From: Bog-473 sp036491435
Lineage (GTDB): Bacteria > Actinomycetota > Acidimicrobiia > Acidimicrobiales > RAAP-2
Reading direction: 5' to 3'
Assembly: GCA_036491435.1 (NCBI GenBank)
Contig: DASXBZ010000012.1
Location: forward strand, 10,949-74,948
DNA: 64,000 bases
Below, piece after piece: positions 26,211-35,049 of this stretch (positions within the stretch are counted from its first letter, which is position 1; every line of letters starts with the position of its first letter). The position numbers and the translations under genes are program-made. The notes beneath the pieces are model-generated. The model made no database searches. It was not told where the DNA came from and worked only from the letters and a program-made list of their open reading frames with translations.

Positions 26211-26227
26211 TTCTGTTGCCTCCATGT

Positions 26228-26255
26228 TTGATTGAACGACTACTGATGTTATAAT
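26228..26255 (+). promoter_or_regulatory. Promoter reading toward marR
   Basis: TTGATT (26228-26233), 16-base spacer, TATAAT (26250-26255). The -10 is a perfect consensus and abuts the inverted repeat at 26255-26272, which would place a bound repressor over the start of transcription. The transcript leader would be about 130 bases. Confidence 0.65.
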
Positions 26256-26280
26256 ATCTGAGTAAACAGATACTTGTCAA
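26251..26280 (-). promoter_or_regulatory. Promoter reading toward yceI
   Basis: On the minus strand, a perfect TTGACA -35 (26280-26275) and TATTAT -10 (26256-26251) are separated by 18 bases that contain the whole inverted repeat. This is unusually consensus-like for a high-GC genome. Confidence 0.7.
26255..26272. promoter_or_regulatory. MarR-type operator between yceI and marR
   Basis: Arms TATCTG and CAGATA are perfect reverse complements with a six-base AGTAAA spacer, an 18-base site of the size MarR dimers bind. It fills the spacer of the yceI promoter and touches the -10 of the marR promoter, so one bound dimer could shut both. Assignment to the adjacent MarR protein is inference. Confidence 0.65.
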
Positions 26281-26395
26281 TCAACCATACTCAGAGACGA
26301 GACATTCCCGAACCGCCTCCCGAGCACACATTCCAGGGCCCGCCTCAAGGAAAGTGCAGCAAGGCGGGTGGTTTTCGGGAGAGACTGGATAGGCA

Positions 26396-26935
26396 ATGGC
26401 GACAACCACGGCGACAAGCCAAGGCGGCGAGCACAACGGCGTCGACGACCAGGGCCCGGCCGAGGCCGGCGGAGGCAACTCCTGTGGCGTCCTCGGTCAG
26501 ATCGACGACGAGCGTCTCCACCTCATGGGTCTCATCATCCGCTCGCACCGCCTCCTCACCGACCGGCTCGGGCGGGAGCTGGAGCAGGACGTCGGGATCC
26601 CCCTGGTCTTCTTCGACGTCCTGATCAACGTCGGCGCCGCGCCGGACGGCCGCGTCACCATGAGCCGCCTCAGCAACGACATCGCACTCACGACGGGCGG
26701 CGTCACCCGCCTCGTCGACCGCATGGCCGAGGCCGGCCTCGTCGAGCGCCAGGCCTGTCCGAACGACCGCCGAAGCATCCACGTGATCCTCACGCCGGAG
26801 GGCCGCGCTGTCCTCGACCGGGCCGTTGCTGCGCACATGGAGGGCATCGACCGCCACCTCATGGCGCACCTCAGCGACAAGGACCGCGCCAACCTCGCCA
26901 CGGCCCTCACGAAGATCCTTACGGGCGGCGCCTGA
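26396..26935 (+). CDS. MarR-family transcriptional regulator
   Basis: Winged-helix dimeric repressor, 179 residues. The wHTH is readable as VTMSRLSNDIALTTGGVTRL and VDRMAEAGLVERQACPNDRR with the wing SIHVILTPEGRAVLDRA. The N-terminal 35 residues are hydrophilic and not conserved. It probably autoregulates and controls yceI through the inverted repeat at 26255-26272. Ligand unknown. Its 3' end overlaps the convergent HNH gene by 17 bases. Confidence 0.93.
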   Translation: MATTTATSQGGEHNGVDDQGPAEAGGGNSCGVLGQIDDERLHLMGLIIRSHRLLTDRLGRELEQDVGIPLVFFDVLINVGAAPDGRVTMSRLSNDIALTTGGVTRLVDRMAEAGLVERQACPNDRRSIHVILTPEGRAVLDRAVAAHMEGIDRHLMAHLSDKDRANLATALTKILTGGA

Positions 26936-28223
26936 CCCCTCGCTGCACCGACGCAGCACCGCTCCCCCGCCGGACCTTCTGCTCCGACTTTCGCGGCGCC
27001 GTCACGCGTGTCCACAGGGGCGAGGGCCGCGAGGTCATGACCCGGCCGCTCGGCGCGACGAAGGTGAGCTCACCGTTTCCGTTCCCGGACAGCTGCCAGC
27101 TCTTGGAGTGGATCAGATGGTGGTGGTGCTCGCAGAGCAGCGCAAGGTTGTCCAGATCCGTGCGGCCGTGGTCGCGTCTCCACCATTTGATGTGGTGCGG
27201 ATTGACGAAGATGGCGTTGGGGCAACTGGGGAAACGGCAGTGACGGTCACGGCGCCAGAGTTCGCGGCGCTGGGTCGGGGTCGGATCTCGTCGGGCCCGC
27301 CCCTCGTACATCGTGTGCCCGACGTCGTCGTCGAGTGCGACCACGAGGGTGGCGTCGCACGCCAACCGCCGGGCGACCTCAGCGTCGATGAGGCCCCGGT
27401 GCTCGAGCTCGCCGCACAGGGCGCTGTCCTCATCGGTGAGTGAAGCGAGCGGCACGTGGGCCACGACGAGGTAGGGGCTGGGCGCCGGCTCCAGTGATGC
27501 GGCGTCGACGTTGTCGGCCTTTCGAGGCCCGGAACGGCGCCTGCGTCCACTACCGCCGCCGGCACGTAGGAGCGACACGAGCGCGTCGGCGAGGCGCTGG
27601 TCCCAACGGGTCTCGCCGTCGGAGGCGATGCCCCGTGCAGTCGCTTCGAGGCCGGCGCGCACCTCGGCGTACGAGGCTTCGGGCAGCTGGGCGGTCATCG
27701 TGCGAGATGCGTCGTTGAAGCGCACGGAACGCGCCGCGTGTTCGCTCGCCGCCTTGGAGCCATCGGACGTGGCCGAGGCCGAGACATCGGCGTCGGCCTT
27801 CGCCAGCTCGGCGAGCTGGCGTACGGAGCACTCGGACGCCTGCGCCACGTAGGCGTGCTCCGATTCGGGGGTGGCCGCGTCGACGACGGCGCGCACCTGG
27901 TCGAAGCTGAGCGCACCGGCGCAGAGGCCGCCGGCGAGCTTCGGCAGGTTGGAAAGACGGGTGCCGACGTGCGACCAGGCTCGGGCGGTGGCCGCCGACA
28001 CGTTGCAGCGTTCCGACAGCCAGGCCTCGAGGCTGGTGGCACCCTCAGCGCGCCAGCCTTCACGGCGATCGAGCTCCGCGGCCAGCAAGACGATGCGCCC
28101 CGCCAGGGAGGCCAGGTGTCGGGAGGCCTCGGCCGCCTCTTCCATCAGTTCGTTAGTGGAGAGCTTGGCGATCGCCGCGACGACGGAAGCCGGGGAGGTC
28201 GGAGGAGCGCTGACGTTCGACAC
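26919..28223 (-). CDS. DUF222/HNH endonuclease domain protein (13E12-repeat type)
   Basis: A 434-residue protein with an N-terminal all-helical DUF222 region (LSTNELMEEAAEASRHLASL and a LAGRIVLLAAELDRREGW stretch) and a C-terminal HNH nuclease domain: DRHCRFPSCPNAIFVNPHHI, then LDNLALLCEHHHHLIHSKSW. The metal-binding Cys pair and His residues are intact. These proteins are abundant in actinobacteria, often as dispersed repeats, and their biological role is unclear. Low identity among copies cannot be tested here since only one copy is in the window. Confidence 0.88.
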   Translation of the reverse strand: MSNVSAPPTSPASVVAAIAKLSTNELMEEAAEASRHLASLAGRIVLLAAELDRREGWRAEGATSLEAWLSERCNVSAATARAWSHVGTRLSNLPKLAGGLCAGALSFDQVRAVVDAATPESEHAYVAQASECSVRQLAELAKADADVSASATSDGSKAASEHAARSVRFNDASRTMTAQLPEASYAEVRAGLEATARGIASDGETRWDQRLADALVSLLRAGGGSGRRRRSGPRKADNVDAASLEPAPSPYLVVAHVPLASLTDEDSALCGELEHRGLIDAEVARRLACDATLVVALDDDVGHTMYEGRARRDPTPTQRRELWRRDRHCRFPSCPNAIFVNPHHIKWWRRDHGRTDLDNLALLCEHHHHLIHSKSWQLSGNGNGELTFVAPSGRVMTSRPSPLWTRVTAPRKSEQKVRRGSGAASVQRGVRRRP

Positions 28224-28292
28224 CGACGGCGAACGGTCGCAGCGGCGGACGATGATCGTGCGGCGGGCAAGAAATCCGCTACGGGATGTTGC

Positions 28293-31200
28293 TCAGCCCT
28301 CGGTCTGGGTCTCGTCCTTCTGCAGCCAGACCCGGGCGGGCACCGAGCCGTCGAGGTCCTCGAGTTCGAGGACGGTCCCGTCACCGGGGCCGGGCTCGGT
28401 GAGGATCTCGGTGGCCAACACCTCGCGGGCGATGAAGTCGAAGTGCTCGGCGATGATGTCGAGCCCGACCAGGCGCAGCGTGATGCGATCGGAGACCTCG
28501 AGGCCGCTGGTCTTGCGCAGGTCCTGCACCAGGCGGACGACCTCCCGGGCCAGGCCGCGCTTGCGGAGGGATTCGTTCATGGTGAGGTCGAGCGCGACGA
28601 CTTCGCCGCTCTCCCGGGAGACGGCAAAGCCTTCCTGGCCGCGGACCCGGAGCTGCACGTCCTCAGGCGAGAGGGTGATGGGCTCGCCGGCGAGCGTCAC
28701 CGTGATGGAGCGGCCGGCCTCCAGCTCCTCCGCGGCGACGGCCCCGTCGAGCGCCACCAGCGCCGCCTTGAGGTCCTTCGCCCGCTCACCGAGGCGAGGG
28801 CCGAGGGTGCGGAAGTTCGGGGCGAGGTCGAACTGGATGACGTCGCTGAGTTCGTCGCCGGTGTCGATCTCGTCGACGTTCAGCTCGTCGGCGACGATGT
28901 CGCGGAGGATCTCGGGCGCGTCGGCCGGCAGGAACACCAGTGCGCGGGCGAGCGGCTGGCGCACCTTGACGCCGGCCTCGCTTCGGGCGGCACGACCGAG
29001 CGACGTGAGGCGACGGGCCAGCGCCATCTGCGCCTCGAGGTCCGGGTCGATCAGCGCCGAGTTCGCGGTCGGCCAGTCCTCGAGGTGCACCGACTGCGTC
29101 TCGTCGGCGCCGGTGAGGTGACGCCACAACGTGTCCGCCACGAAGGGGCACAGCGGCGCCAGCAACAACGACAATTCGGTCAGGACGGTGTGCAGCGTCG
29201 CCTGGGCGGCGAGCGTGTCGCCGGGCGGCGCGTCCGGGTCGGTGCGCCAGAAGCGACGCCGGCTGCGTCGGACGTACCAATTGGAGAGGTCGTCGACCAG
29301 GGAGCCGAGGGCGGTGGCGGCATCGAGCGGCTCGTAGCCCCGCAGGGCGTCGGTCACCTGGGCCGTCGTGCTGGCGAGGCGGGACAGGACCCAACGGTCG
29401 AGCGGTCCACGGTCAGCGGCGGCGGGGATCGACGCGTCGGCGGGATCGAAGTCGTTGAGCGACGCGTACGTCGAGAAGAAGCTGAAGGTGTTCCAGAGCG
29501 TGAGCAGCATGTCGCGCATCGCCGTGTCGATGGCGGCCATGGAGGCGCGCGTCGGCGTCCACGGAGAGCCCTGGCTGAACATCCACCAGCGCATGGCGTC
29601 GGCGCCGCGGGTGTCGAGGATCTTCCAGGGATCGATGATGTTGCCCAACGACTTGGACATCTTGCGACCGTCGGCGTCGATGATGTGCCCCAGGCAGACC
29701 ACGTGGCGGTAGGGGCTCTCGCCGAAGACCAGCACGTTGACGGCCAGCAGCGAATAGAACCACCCGCGGGTCTGGTCGATCGCCTCCGAGATGAAGTCGG
29801 CCGGGAACGTGAAGGCCTCCGCCGACGACGGCGTGTGGGGATAGCCCACCTGGGCCGCCGGCATCGAGCCCGAATCGAACCAGGCGTCGATCACCGGCTC
29901 CACCCGCCGGGACACGGCGAGCTCGTCGTCAAAGCCCTCGGCGGCGCAGGACGCGCACGCGAACGTGACCTCGTCGATGGTCGGCCGGTGCGGATCGATC
30001 CCGGTCACGTCCCGCCCGGTTAGGTCCGACAACTCGGCCAGCGAGCCCACGCAGCGGAGGTGACCACGGCCGCACCGCCAGATCGGCAGCGGCGTGCCCC
30101 AGAAGCGGTCGCGCGACAACGCCCAGTCGACGTTGTTCGCCAGCCACTCGCCGAAGCGGCCGTCCTTGATGTAGCCGGGATGCCAGTCGACCGTCTGGTT
30201 CGCGGCCAGGAGGTCGTCCTTGCGCGTCGACGTCGCGATGTACCAGCTGGGCTTGCCCCAGTAGATGAGCGGGGTCCGGCACCGCCAGCAGTGCGGGTAC
30301 GAGTGCACGTAGGGGAAGCGGCGGATGAGGAACCCGGTCTCTTCGAGCCGGTCGTTGATGTCGTGGTTGGCCTCGCGCACGTCGCGTCCCGCCAGCCACC
30401 CGATCTCCGCGGTGAAGCGCCCGTCGGGCCCGACCGGGTTGAGGGTGGGCAACCCGTTCTCGCGCCCGATCTGGCGGTCGACCTCACCGAAGGCCGGGGC
30501 GAGGTGCACGAGCCCGGTGCCTTCCTCGGTCGTCACATACGCAGCGGGCACGACCCGCCAGCCGTCGGCACCGGCACCGTGCGGCGCATCGAGGTCGTCG
30601 AACGGGCGCACGTAATGCATCCCCACCAGCGACGAGCCCGGCAGACGCGTCGTCACGCGGGCGCTGGCGCCGTCGCCCATCACGGCGTCGACCAGCTCGT
30701 CCGCCACCACCACCTGGTCGACGACCGCGTACGTCAGGTCGGGATTGACCGCCACGCCGGTGTTGGACAAGAGGGTCCAGGGCGTGGTCGTCCAGACCGC
30801 GAGCCACCGTGCGTCGCCGACGACCCCGGGGTCGGGGTCGACCAGGGGAAGGCGCACGTAGGCGGACTCGTCCTCCTCGTCGCGGTAGACGTCCTCCTGG
30901 CCGAGCTCGTGACTGGACAGCGCCGTGCCGCAGCGGGGGCAGTACGGCACCACCTTGAGGTCCTCGTAGAGCAGCCCCTGGTCGAAGAGCTTCTGGAGAT
31001 GCCACCAGACCGACTCGATGTAGGACGGGTTCAGCGTCCAGTAGGCGTCACCCATGTCGACCCAGTAGCCGATGCGGGTGGTGAGGCGCTCGAACTCGTC
31101 GACGTAGGAATAGACCGACTCACGGCAGAGGCGCGTGAACTCGGCGATGCCCACCTGTTCTTCGATCTGTTGCTTGCCCGTGATCCCGAGCTGTTTCTCC

Positions 31201-31556
31201 ACCTCGACCTCGACCGGGAGCCCGTGGGTGTCCCAGCCGGCGCGACGGGCCACGTACGAGCCGTCCATCGTCCGGAAGCGGCAGAAGAGGTCCTTGTAGA
31301 CCCTCGCCCAGACGTGGTGGAGGCCCGGGATGCCGTTGGCCGTCGGAGGCCCCTCGTAGAAGACCCACGGCGGTGCCCCCTTCCGCTGCTCCATCGACCG
31401 CTCGAAGACGCGCTGGGTGGCCCAACGGGCCAATTCGGCCTGTTCGAGGCCTACGAAGTCGATGTCGGGGGGTACGGGCGAGAACACGGAAGGGGTGGCG
31501 ATCGGGGGTTCAGGAACGAACGCCCCGGCGTCTCGGAAAGGATAGAGGGTATGCAT
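28293..31556 (-). CDS. ileS: Isoleucyl-tRNA synthetase, type 2, with GXHH signature
   Basis: Charges tRNA(Ile) with isoleucine; 1087 residues. Class I catalytic core with the editing (CP1) domain inserted, KMSKS in DADGRKMSKSLGNIID, an anticodon-binding region and a C-terminal DUF5915-like domain typical of eukaryote-like type 2 enzymes. The expected HXGH motif reads GLHH (residues 78-81, bases 31314-31325), i.e. first and third positions swapped. The ATG at 31556 shares ATGCAT with the start of the divergent acetyltransferase; a GTG at 31487 is an alternative start. Confidence 0.95.
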   Translation of the reverse strand: MHTLYPFRDAGAFVPEPPIATPSVFSPVPPDIDFVGLEQAELARWATQRVFERSMEQRKGAPPWVFYEGPPTANGIPGLHHVWARVYKDLFCRFRTMDGSYVARRAGWDTHGLPVEVEVEKQLGITGKQQIEEQVGIAEFTRLCRESVYSYVDEFERLTTRIGYWVDMGDAYWTLNPSYIESVWWHLQKLFDQGLLYEDLKVVPYCPRCGTALSSHELGQEDVYRDEEDESAYVRLPLVDPDPGVVGDARWLAVWTTTPWTLLSNTGVAVNPDLTYAVVDQVVVADELVDAVMGDGASARVTTRLPGSSLVGMHYVRPFDDLDAPHGAGADGWRVVPAAYVTTEEGTGLVHLAPAFGEVDRQIGRENGLPTLNPVGPDGRFTAEIGWLAGRDVREANHDINDRLEETGFLIRRFPYVHSYPHCWRCRTPLIYWGKPSWYIATSTRKDDLLAANQTVDWHPGYIKDGRFGEWLANNVDWALSRDRFWGTPLPIWRCGRGHLRCVGSLAELSDLTGRDVTGIDPHRPTIDEVTFACASCAAEGFDDELAVSRRVEPVIDAWFDSGSMPAAQVGYPHTPSSAEAFTFPADFISEAIDQTRGWFYSLLAVNVLVFGESPYRHVVCLGHIIDADGRKMSKSLGNIIDPWKILDTRGADAMRWWMFSQGSPWTPTRASMAAIDTAMRDMLLTLWNTFSFFSTYASLNDFDPADASIPAAADRGPLDRWVLSRLASTTAQVTDALRGYEPLDAATALGSLVDDLSNWYVRRSRRRFWRTDPDAPPGDTLAAQATLHTVLTELSLLLAPLCPFVADTLWRHLTGADETQSVHLEDWPTANSALIDPDLEAQMALARRLTSLGRAARSEAGVKVRQPLARALVFLPADAPEILRDIVADELNVDEIDTGDELSDVIQFDLAPNFRTLGPRLGERAKDLKAALVALDGAVAAEELEAGRSITVTLAGEPITLSPEDVQLRVRGQEGFAVSRESGEVVALDLTMNESLRKRGLAREVVRLVQDLRKTSGLEVSDRITLRLVGLDIIAEHFDFIAREVLATEILTEPGPGDGTVLELEDLDGSVPARVWLQKDETQTEG

Positions 31557-32042
31557 CCCTCTGCTTTCGCCATCTCGTTGCGGGCGGAGCCCTACGGGTC
31601 GGAGGGTCCACGCTGGGTCGTGGCACAGGCCGAGGCGGAGCTCGTGGCGCGCTACGGCGGACTGGACGACGGGGAGCGCGGACTGACCGCCGCCATGTTC
31701 GACCCCCCGACGGGCGTCTTCCTCGTCGCCCGCACGGAGAGCCGATCAGAACCGGTCGGCGGTGTCGGGCTCCGCACCGTGGCCACAGGAACGGGAGAGG
31801 TCCGCCGTCTGTGGGTCGACCCCGCGTGGCGAGGACGGGGCATCGGACGGGACCTGATGGCGGGCCTCGAAGAGGCGGCGGCACGTGACCTCGCCCTCCC
31901 TGTCCTGCGGCTCGCAACCGGTGACCGCCAGCCCGAGGCGGTGGCGCTCTACCAGGCCACGGGGTGGGAGCGCGTCTTCGTCACGCCCGAGGGAGCGCCG
32001 CTCCCGGCCGGTTGGATCCGGTTCAGAAAGGTCGTCGACTGA
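31551..32042 (+). CDS. GNAT-family N-acetyltransferase
   Basis: Acetyl-CoA-dependent acetyltransferase, 163 residues. The fold-defining segments are VGGVGLRTVATGTGEVRRLW and VDPAWRGRGIGRDLMAGLEE, where RGRGIG is the acetyl-CoA pyrophosphate loop, followed by LRLATGDRQPEAVALYQATGW. Substrate not assignable. The ATG at 31551 overlaps the ileS ATG on the other strand. The MTHFR-like gene starts five bases after its stop, so the two are probably cotranscribed. Confidence 0.92.
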   Translation: MHPSAFAISLRAEPYGSEGPRWVVAQAEAELVARYGGLDDGERGLTAAMFDPPTGVFLVARTESRSEPVGGVGLRTVATGTGEVRRLWVDPAWRGRGIGRDLMAGLEEAAARDLALPVLRLATGDRQPEAVALYQATGWERVFVTPEGAPLPAGWIRFRKVVD

Positions 32043-32047
32043 CATAC

Positions 32048-32818
32048 ATGCGCGCCGCCTTCGAAGTCATCTGCGAGATCGAACCGGCGACCACCCCGGA
32101 CCTCAAGCGGGTCCGGCACCAGATCGGTGTCCTGAGCCCCATCGCCAGCGCGTTCCTCATCCCCGACAATCACATCGGACGGGCGACGGTATCGAGCGTC
32201 GCGGTAGCCCACGAGGTGCAGGCGATGGGCGGTCGCTCGATCGCCTGCCTCAACGCCCGCGACCGCAACCTCCTCGGCTTCCGCCGGGACCTGCTCACGG
32301 CGGCCGCCTACGGCGTCGACGAGTTCCTCTTCGTCTACGGCGACGATCCCCGGGTCGGCAGGCGCACGAGTGAGCTGACCGTGCGGACCATGATCGACGA
32401 GGGACGGCGGTACGCAAAGTCGCTGGAACCCGGCACGACGATGCGCTTCGGCGCGGCAACGGGACTGCGGGCCGTGCCGGAATGGAAGCGAACGGCCGAT
32501 TTCCTCTTCGTCCAGATCGGGTTCTCCCTCGACGAACTGTTGCGCTGGCGCTCGCAGGTGGACTTGTCGATCCCCGTGTATGCGGGCGTGATCGTCCTGC
32601 CGAGCGCGACCATGGCGCGCCGCCTGAGCAACGACATCCCCGGCCTCATCGTGCCGAGCGATCTCATCGAACGGTTGGAGCAGGACCGCAACGCAGGCGT
32701 GGATGCGGCGTGCGAGCTGGTCGAGAGGATCCGCGGGTCGGGGGCCCTCGACGGCGTCCACCTCATCCCTGTGACCCGCTACCGGGAGGTCACGGCCCGG
32801 CTGGAACGACGGGGCTAA
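32048..32818 (+). CDS. Methylenetetrahydrofolate reductase-like TIM-barrel protein
   Basis: A 256-residue protein of the MetF-like FAD barrel family. It has FEVICEIEPAT at the first strand, CLNARDRNLLGFRRDLLTAA in the place of the HLTCRDRN motif, and DEFLFVYGDDP in the place of the TGDDP strand. It is somewhat shorter than E. coli MetF (about 295) and the Glu/His positions used in catalysis cannot be aligned with certainty. It may be an MTHFR or an MTHFR-related protein of different function. Start ATG 32048. Confidence 0.75.
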   Translation: MRAAFEVICEIEPATTPDLKRVRHQIGVLSPIASAFLIPDNHIGRATVSSVAVAHEVQAMGGRSIACLNARDRNLLGFRRDLLTAAAYGVDEFLFVYGDDPRVGRRTSELTVRTMIDEGRRYAKSLEPGTTMRFGAATGLRAVPEWKRTADFLFVQIGFSLDELLRWRSQVDLSIPVYAGVIVLPSATMARRLSNDIPGLIVPSDLIERLEQDRNAGVDAACELVERIRGSGALDGVHLIPVTRYREVTARLERRG

Positions 32819-33549
32819 GAGTCCGAACCCGGGCTTGGACCTGGACCCAAAGCGAAGTGCCGACGAGCAACCTCGTCCAGAGAAGCGTCATCGACCTCCT
32901 CCAAGGAATCGACGACGAGATCGGCCAGCCCGTAGGCGGGATGCGTCCCCTCTCCCGGTTCGGGCACCGCGATGCACGCCATCGACGCCGCCTTCGCCGC
33001 CAGCACCCCGGCCGGCGCGTCCTCCCACACGAGGCAGCGCTTCGGCGGGGCACCGAGCTTCGACGCCGCCGTGAGGAACACGCCGGGATGGGGCTTGCCG
33101 TACTCCTCGTCCTCGGCGGAGTGGATGAGCGCGAAGCGGTCGCGCAGACCGAAGTGCTCGAGCGCGGCGTCGATCAAGCGGTACTCCGACGACGACGCCA
33201 CAGCCAGGGGCCACCCGCGAGCGGCGCACAGGTCGATGGCGTGCACGGCGCCCGGCTTGAGCGAGCCCTTGGTCAACGTCAGGTCGATCACCCGGTCGAC
33301 GATCGAGACGGCGACGTCGGCCGGGGACGGGCCGGGCCACGGGTGCAGCCCGTACCAGTGCTCGGTCACCTCATGGACGAACATCCCCTTGGTCGTCCGG
33401 AAGCCGTCGCGCTCGAGGGGGACGCCGAGGCGGTCACCGAGTATCTCGAGCTCGGCCTCGTGCCACAGCACCTCCGAGTCGATGAGCAGACCGTCCATGT
33501 CGAAGATGGACGCATGGAACCCCGCCGGGACGGGGTCGGGCGGGATCAA
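32815..33549 (-). CDS. HAD-superfamily phosphatase, beta-phosphoglucomutase-like
   Basis: About 244 residues. Nucleophile motif FDMDGLLIDSE, motif II in AVASSSEYRLIDAALEHFGL, Lys in EEYGKPHPGVF, and CLVWEDAPAGVLAAKAA as the metal-binding motif. The cap domain is alpha-helical (subclass I). I choose the TTG at 33549 since it overlaps the glutathione peroxidase stop by four bases and no ATG/GTG is available before the DxD motif. Tail-to-tail overlap of four bases with the MTHFR-like gene. Substrate unknown. Confidence 0.9.
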   Translation of the reverse strand: MIPPDPVPAGFHASIFDMDGLLIDSEVLWHEAELEILGDRLGVPLERDGFRTTKGMFVHEVTEHWYGLHPWPGPSPADVAVSIVDRVIDLTLTKGSLKPGAVHAIDLCAARGWPLAVASSSEYRLIDAALEHFGLRDRFALIHSAEDEEYGKPHPGVFLTAASKLGAPPKRCLVWEDAPAGVLAAKAASMACIAVPEPGEGTHPAYGLADLVVDSLEEVDDASLDEVARRHFALGPGPSPGSDS

Positions 33550-34034
33550 GCGGCGAGCTGCGCCTCGATATCGCCCACGATGGCCGCGTCCTCCGGCTCC
33601 ACCTGCGGCCGGTAGCGCGCCACGATCTCGCCCTCCGGCGAGAGGAGGAACTTCTCGAAGTTCCACGTGATGTCGCCCGCGTTGCCTTCGGCGTCGGTCT
33701 TCTCGGTCAGCTCGGCGTAGATCGGGTGCCGGTCGTCGCCGTTCACGTCGATCTTCTCCATCAGCGGGAACGTCACCCCGTAGGTCGTCGAGCAGAACTG
33801 CTCGATCTCCTCGGCCGTGCCCGGCTCCTGCCCGAGGAACTGGTTGGACGGGAAGCCGATGACGCTGAAGCCGCGGTCGCCGTAGGTCTTCTGCAGGCGC
33901 TCGAGCCCTTCGTACTGCGGGGTGAGGCCGCACTTCGAGGCGACGTTGACGAGCAGCAGCGTCTTGCCGGCGTAGTCGCCGAGCTTGGCGTCGGCACCTT
34001 GGAGGGTGTGGATGGGGATGTCGTAGAGAGCCAT
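33546..34034 (-). CDS. Glutathione/thioredoxin peroxidase (GPx family)
   Basis: Reduces hydroperoxides; 162 residues. The redox-active Cys is in NVASKCGLTPQYEGLE, and the Gln/Trp partners appear in FPSNQFLGQEPG and DITWNFEKFLL. Bacterial GPx enzymes of this non-seleno type usually use thioredoxin rather than glutathione, consistent with an actinobacterium that would rely on mycothiol. Co-translated with the HAD gene downstream. Confidence 0.94.
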   Translation of the reverse strand: MALYDIPIHTLQGADAKLGDYAGKTLLLVNVASKCGLTPQYEGLERLQKTYGDRGFSVIGFPSNQFLGQEPGTAEEIEQFCSTTYGVTFPLMEKIDVNGDDRHPIYAELTEKTDAEGNAGDITWNFEKFLLSPEGEIVARYRPQVEPEDAAIVGDIEAQLAA

Positions 34035-34091
34035 GTCTCGACCCTATCGGCCACCGGCTGGTGCCCGCTCGGGCCGTCCTAGGGTGGCCCG

Positions 34092-35033
34092 GTGCACGCC
34101 AACATCATCCGAAACGACGAACTGCAGTGGGACGAGCACGACGATCCGGTCCCGGGCGACACTGAGCTGCTTGTCGCCGTGAAGGCGGCCGGGATCAACT
34201 CCGCAGACCTGGTGCAGCGGGTCGGCCTCTATCCCGCCCCACCAGGCTGGCCCTCCGACATCCCGGGCATGGAGATGGCAGGCGAGGTCGTCGCGGCCGG
34301 ACGAGAAGTGACGCTGTTCGCTCCCGGGGACCGCGTGATGGCGCTGGTCGGTGGCGGCGCCCAGGCCGAGCTGGCGTTCGTCGACGAGATGCACGCGCTG
34401 GCGGTGCCCGATGGCCTCGACTGGCCGGAGGCGGGCGGGTTCTGCGAGGCCTTCGCGACGGCCTATGACGCGCTGTTCACCCAAGCCGGTTTGCAGATGG
34501 GCGAACGCGTGCTGGTCAGCGGCGCGGCGGGCGGCGTCGGGACGGCCGGGGTGCAGCTGGCCGCGGCGGCGGGCGCCCGCGTGACGGCGACGGTGCGCAA
34601 CCCCGACCACCACGACGCGGTGCGCGAGCTCGGGGCGGACGTCGTGATCGAGCCCGGCCAGGAGGGCGACCACGGTCCCTACGACGTGGTGCTCGAGTTG
34701 GTCGGACAGGCGAGCCTCAACGCGGTCCTCCCGTACATGGCGCCGTGGTCCCGCATCGTGGTGATCGGGGTCGGCTCGGGGGGCAAGGTGGAGATCGAGC
34801 TCATGCAGCTGATGATGCAGCGCATCAGCATCGCCGGCTCGACACTGCGCTCGCGCACCCGCCAGGAGAAGGCCGACGTGGTGACGGCGATGCGGACGCA
34901 TGTGATCCCGCTGCTCGTCGCCGGACGACTGCGGGTGCCGGTGGCCGACACCTTCCCTCTGGCGGAGGCGAACGCGGCATACGACCGGTTCGCGGCGGGC
35001 GGCAAGTTGGGCAAGGTGGTGCTCGTCGCCTGA
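34092..35033 (+). CDS. NADPH:quinone oxidoreductase-like MDR protein
   Basis: Zinc-free medium-chain dehydrogenase/reductase, 313 residues from a GTG start. GroES-like domain with AAGINSADLVQRVGLYPAPP and PGMEMAGEVVAAG, then Rossmann domain VLVSGAAGGVGTAGVQLAAA. No zinc-binding Cys cluster is present, which separates it from alcohol dehydrogenases. It reduces an activated double bond or quinone with NADPH; substrate unknown. The next gene (HAD) starts 16 bases downstream. Confidence 0.9.
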   Translation: MHANIIRNDELQWDEHDDPVPGDTELLVAVKAAGINSADLVQRVGLYPAPPGWPSDIPGMEMAGEVVAAGREVTLFAPGDRVMALVGGGAQAELAFVDEMHALAVPDGLDWPEAGGFCEAFATAYDALFTQAGLQMGERVLVSGAAGGVGTAGVQLAAAAGARVTATVRNPDHHDAVRELGADVVIEPGQEGDHGPYDVVLELVGQASLNAVLPYMAPWSRIVVIGVGSGGKVEIELMQLMMQRISIAGSTLRSRTRQEKADVVTAMRTHVIPLLVAGRLRVPVADTFPLAEANAAYDRFAAGGKLGKVVLVA

Positions 35034-35049
35034 TGCGCTCGACGCGTTG

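Noticed and set aside
27738..30023. A 761-residue open frame on the plus strand opposite the HNH gene and ileS
   Set aside because: Antisense shadow of the clear HNH and ileS frames; composition is Gly/Arg/Val-rich with no recognisable motif.
30060..31550. In-frame extension upstream of the acetyltransferase giving a 660-residue protein
   Set aside because: It is antisense to ileS with Arg/Ala/Gly-rich composition; the acetyltransferase fold begins at ATG 31551.
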